Assembly: GCA_030642205.1 (NCBI GenBank)
Contig: DAOWOF010000127.1
Coordinates: 1 to 6,943 of the forward strand
Reading direction: 5' to 3'
Length of the DNA: 6,943 bases
From: Desulfobacteraceae bacterium
Lineage (GTDB): Bacteria; Desulfobacterota; DSM-4660; Desulfatiglandales; Desulfatiglandaceae
This document shows, in pieces, positions 6,055 through 6,943 of this stretch. The position numbers and the translations under genes are program-made. The notes under the pieces were generated by a model, which saw only the letters and a list, made by a program, of their open reading frames with translations, was not told the origin of the DNA and did not search any database. Position 1 is the stretch's first letter. Each line of letters begins with the position of its first letter.

Positions 6055-6540
6055 ATGAGCGTTCTTTGGGCTCCATGGAGAATGGAGTATATCCTGTCTG
6101 ATCAAAAAAATATCGATTGTATCTTCTGCCTTGGAAAAGACAGAACCAAGGACGAAGAAAGGTTAATCTTGTATCATGATAATCATACTATGGTTATCAT
6201 GAATCTTTATCCATATAATAATGGTCATCTCCTGGTGGCGCCAGTAAAACACGTTTCATCACTGGAATTTCTGTCTTCTGACGAAAGGTTGGCCTTGATT
6301 GATAGAGTAAATAAATCAATTCTCATCCTTAAAGCCAAAATGGCACCGGAAGGATTTAATGTGGGTCTGAATCTTGGCAAAGTGGCCGGCGCCGGAGTGG
6401 CAGACCATATGCATTTTCATATTATTCCCCGTTGGAATGGCGATACTAATTTTATGACGGTTGTTGGAGATGTAAGGGTTATTCCTGAGCATATTAAAGA
6501 AACTTATCAAAAATTGAGATCACGCTTCAAGGAACTTTAG
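6055..6540 (+). CDS. HIT-family nucleotide hydrolase/phosphorylase (Ap4A phosphorylase-like)
   Basis: A 161-residue histidine-triad protein. The triad is HMHFHII with His118, His120 and His122; His120 is the expected nucleophile that forms the nucleotidyl intermediate. The C-terminal extension PRWNGDTNFM (125-134), the N-terminal WAPWRMEYI (5-13) and the DCIFC motif (Cys22 and Cys25, probably zinc-binding) place it with the branch that includes mycobacterial Ap4A phosphorylase, rather than with the small HinT adenosine phosphoramidases. NNGHLLVAP (55-63) is the usual strand before the active site. It likely cleaves dinucleoside polyphosphates or related nucleotides in the cytoplasm; hydrolase versus phosphorylase activity cannot be told from the sequence alone. 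Its ribosome site GAGGG (6044-6048) overlaps the TGA stop of the phosphodiesterase gene with 6-nt spacing to the ATG, a sign of translational coupling. Confidence 0.92.
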   Translation: MSVLWAPWRMEYILSDQKNIDCIFCLGKDRTKDEERLILYHDNHTMVIMNLYPYNNGHLLVAPVKHVSSLEFLSSDERLALIDRVNKSILILKAKMAPEGFNVGLNLGKVAGAGVADHMHFHIIPRWNGDTNFMTVVGDVRVIPEHIKETYQKLRSRFKEL

Positions 6541-6560
6541 AATCTGACCAGGAGAAAAAA

Positions 6561-6923
6561 ATGAGTCAACTCCGAGCTATTATTGCAATTGTGCTAATGT
6601 TGCTGGTTGTTATAATTATTGTTCAGAACCATGTAGCCATGTCTACTACTGTTGAATTTAAGGTGAATTTGCTGTTTTTTAAATTCGAAACAGAAAAAAT
6701 GGAACTCTATCTTGTTACATTAATTGCTCTCATGGCAGGGGTAATTTTTACTGGTTCTTATGGGATGTTTGAACGTTTTCGTCTTAAGAAACAAATTAAT
6801 TCTCTCAAAAAAGAGGCTGCTAAAAAGGATATTGAAATTAATTCTCTCAGGAACCTTCCAGTAACTGAGAATACTATTCTTAATGATAGTCTTGATGATA
6901 ATGATAATAAAAAAAAGATATGA
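6561..6923 (+). CDS. LapA/DUF1049-domain small membrane protein
   Basis: A 120-residue protein with two transmembrane helices (about 5-23 and 50-70), a short beta-prone stretch between them with VEFKVNLLFFKFE (31-43), a basic amphipathic segment likely to form a coiled coil (72-98, with SLKKE and SLRN repeats), and a hydrophilic Asp/Asn/Lys-rich tail. This is the architecture of the LapA domain family. In enterobacteria LapA acts with LapB in control of lipopolysaccharide synthesis at the inner membrane, but family members elsewhere are largely uncharacterised, so I give no symbol. The start is clear: AGGAG at 6550-6554 with 6-nt spacing. It follows the HIT gene by 20 bp in the same operon. 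The tail is encoded by an AT-rich low-complexity stretch (GATGATAATGATAATA). Confidence 0.85.
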   Translation: MSQLRAIIAIVLMLLVVIIIVQNHVAMSTTVEFKVNLLFFKFETEKMELYLVTLIALMAGVIFTGSYGMFERFRLKKQINSLKKEAAKKDIEINSLRNLPVTENTILNDSLDDNDNKKKI

Positions 6924-6943
6924 AGGACTCATCTGGTTCCTTA
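6920..6943 (+). CDS. Start of a further gene, overlapping lapA and cut by the window end
   Basis: ATG at 6920 overlaps the TGA stop of the lapA-like gene in the ATGA arrangement typical of coupled operon genes, and the frame stays open to the window end, giving MKDSSGSL. Only eight codons are visible and no Shine-Dalgarno sequence precedes them (the upstream bases are A-rich), so initiation would rely on re-initiation. In enterobacteria lapA is followed by the tetratricopeptide protein gene lapB; whether that holds here cannot be seen. Confidence 0.4.

Overview
The window looks like chromosomal DNA from an AT-rich Gram-negative bacterium. An anaerobic deltaproteobacterium (Desulfobacterota, sulfate-reducer type) is my best guess. 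This rests on the mix of a eukaryotic-like Ser/Thr kinase, a trpE-trpG-trpD block and a phosphodiesterase-HIT-LapA cluster, and on general protein similarity. It is an inference, not a taxonomic result.

Layout. Positions 1-432 carry the C-terminal lobe of a Hanks-type Ser/Thr protein kinase whose N-terminus lies outside the window. From 433 to 683 there is no large gene, but the stretch is a dense regulatory leader: a sigma70-type promoter, a 33-codon leader ORF with three Trp codons (trpL), a leader hairpin and a strong intrinsic terminator just before the trpE ribosome binding site. This is the organisation of a ribosome-mediated transcription attenuator. trpE (684-2156), trpG (2156-2728) and trpD (2837-3883) follow. 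Together they encode both anthranilate synthase subunits and anthranilate phosphoribosyltransferase, which take chorismate to phosphoribosylanthranilate. trpC, trpF, trpB and trpA are not in the window. Instead trpD faces a convergent MFS transporter gene (3996-5183, minus strand).

Upstream of the MFS gene, 5184-5491 has no intact gene. It holds a decayed minus-strand fragment that I recognise as resembling the DUF4338/DruA-type family, and a 15-bp inverted repeat just before a good extended -10 promoter. That promoter probably drives a plus-strand operon: a YfcE/MJ0936-type metallophosphoesterase (5563-6045), a HIT-family nucleotide hydrolase/phosphorylase (6055-6540), a small LapA/DUF1049 two-helix membrane protein (6561-6923) and the first codons of a further gene that overlaps lapA and runs off the window.

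The most interesting signal is the trp leader. The leader ORF begins about where the predicted promoter would start transcription and has no Shine-Dalgarno sequence, so it may be a leaderless attenuator peptide. Second is the gene relic with its inverted repeat between the MFS gene and the phosphodiesterase operon. I did not find a clearly new multi-gene system; most genes belong to familiar families.
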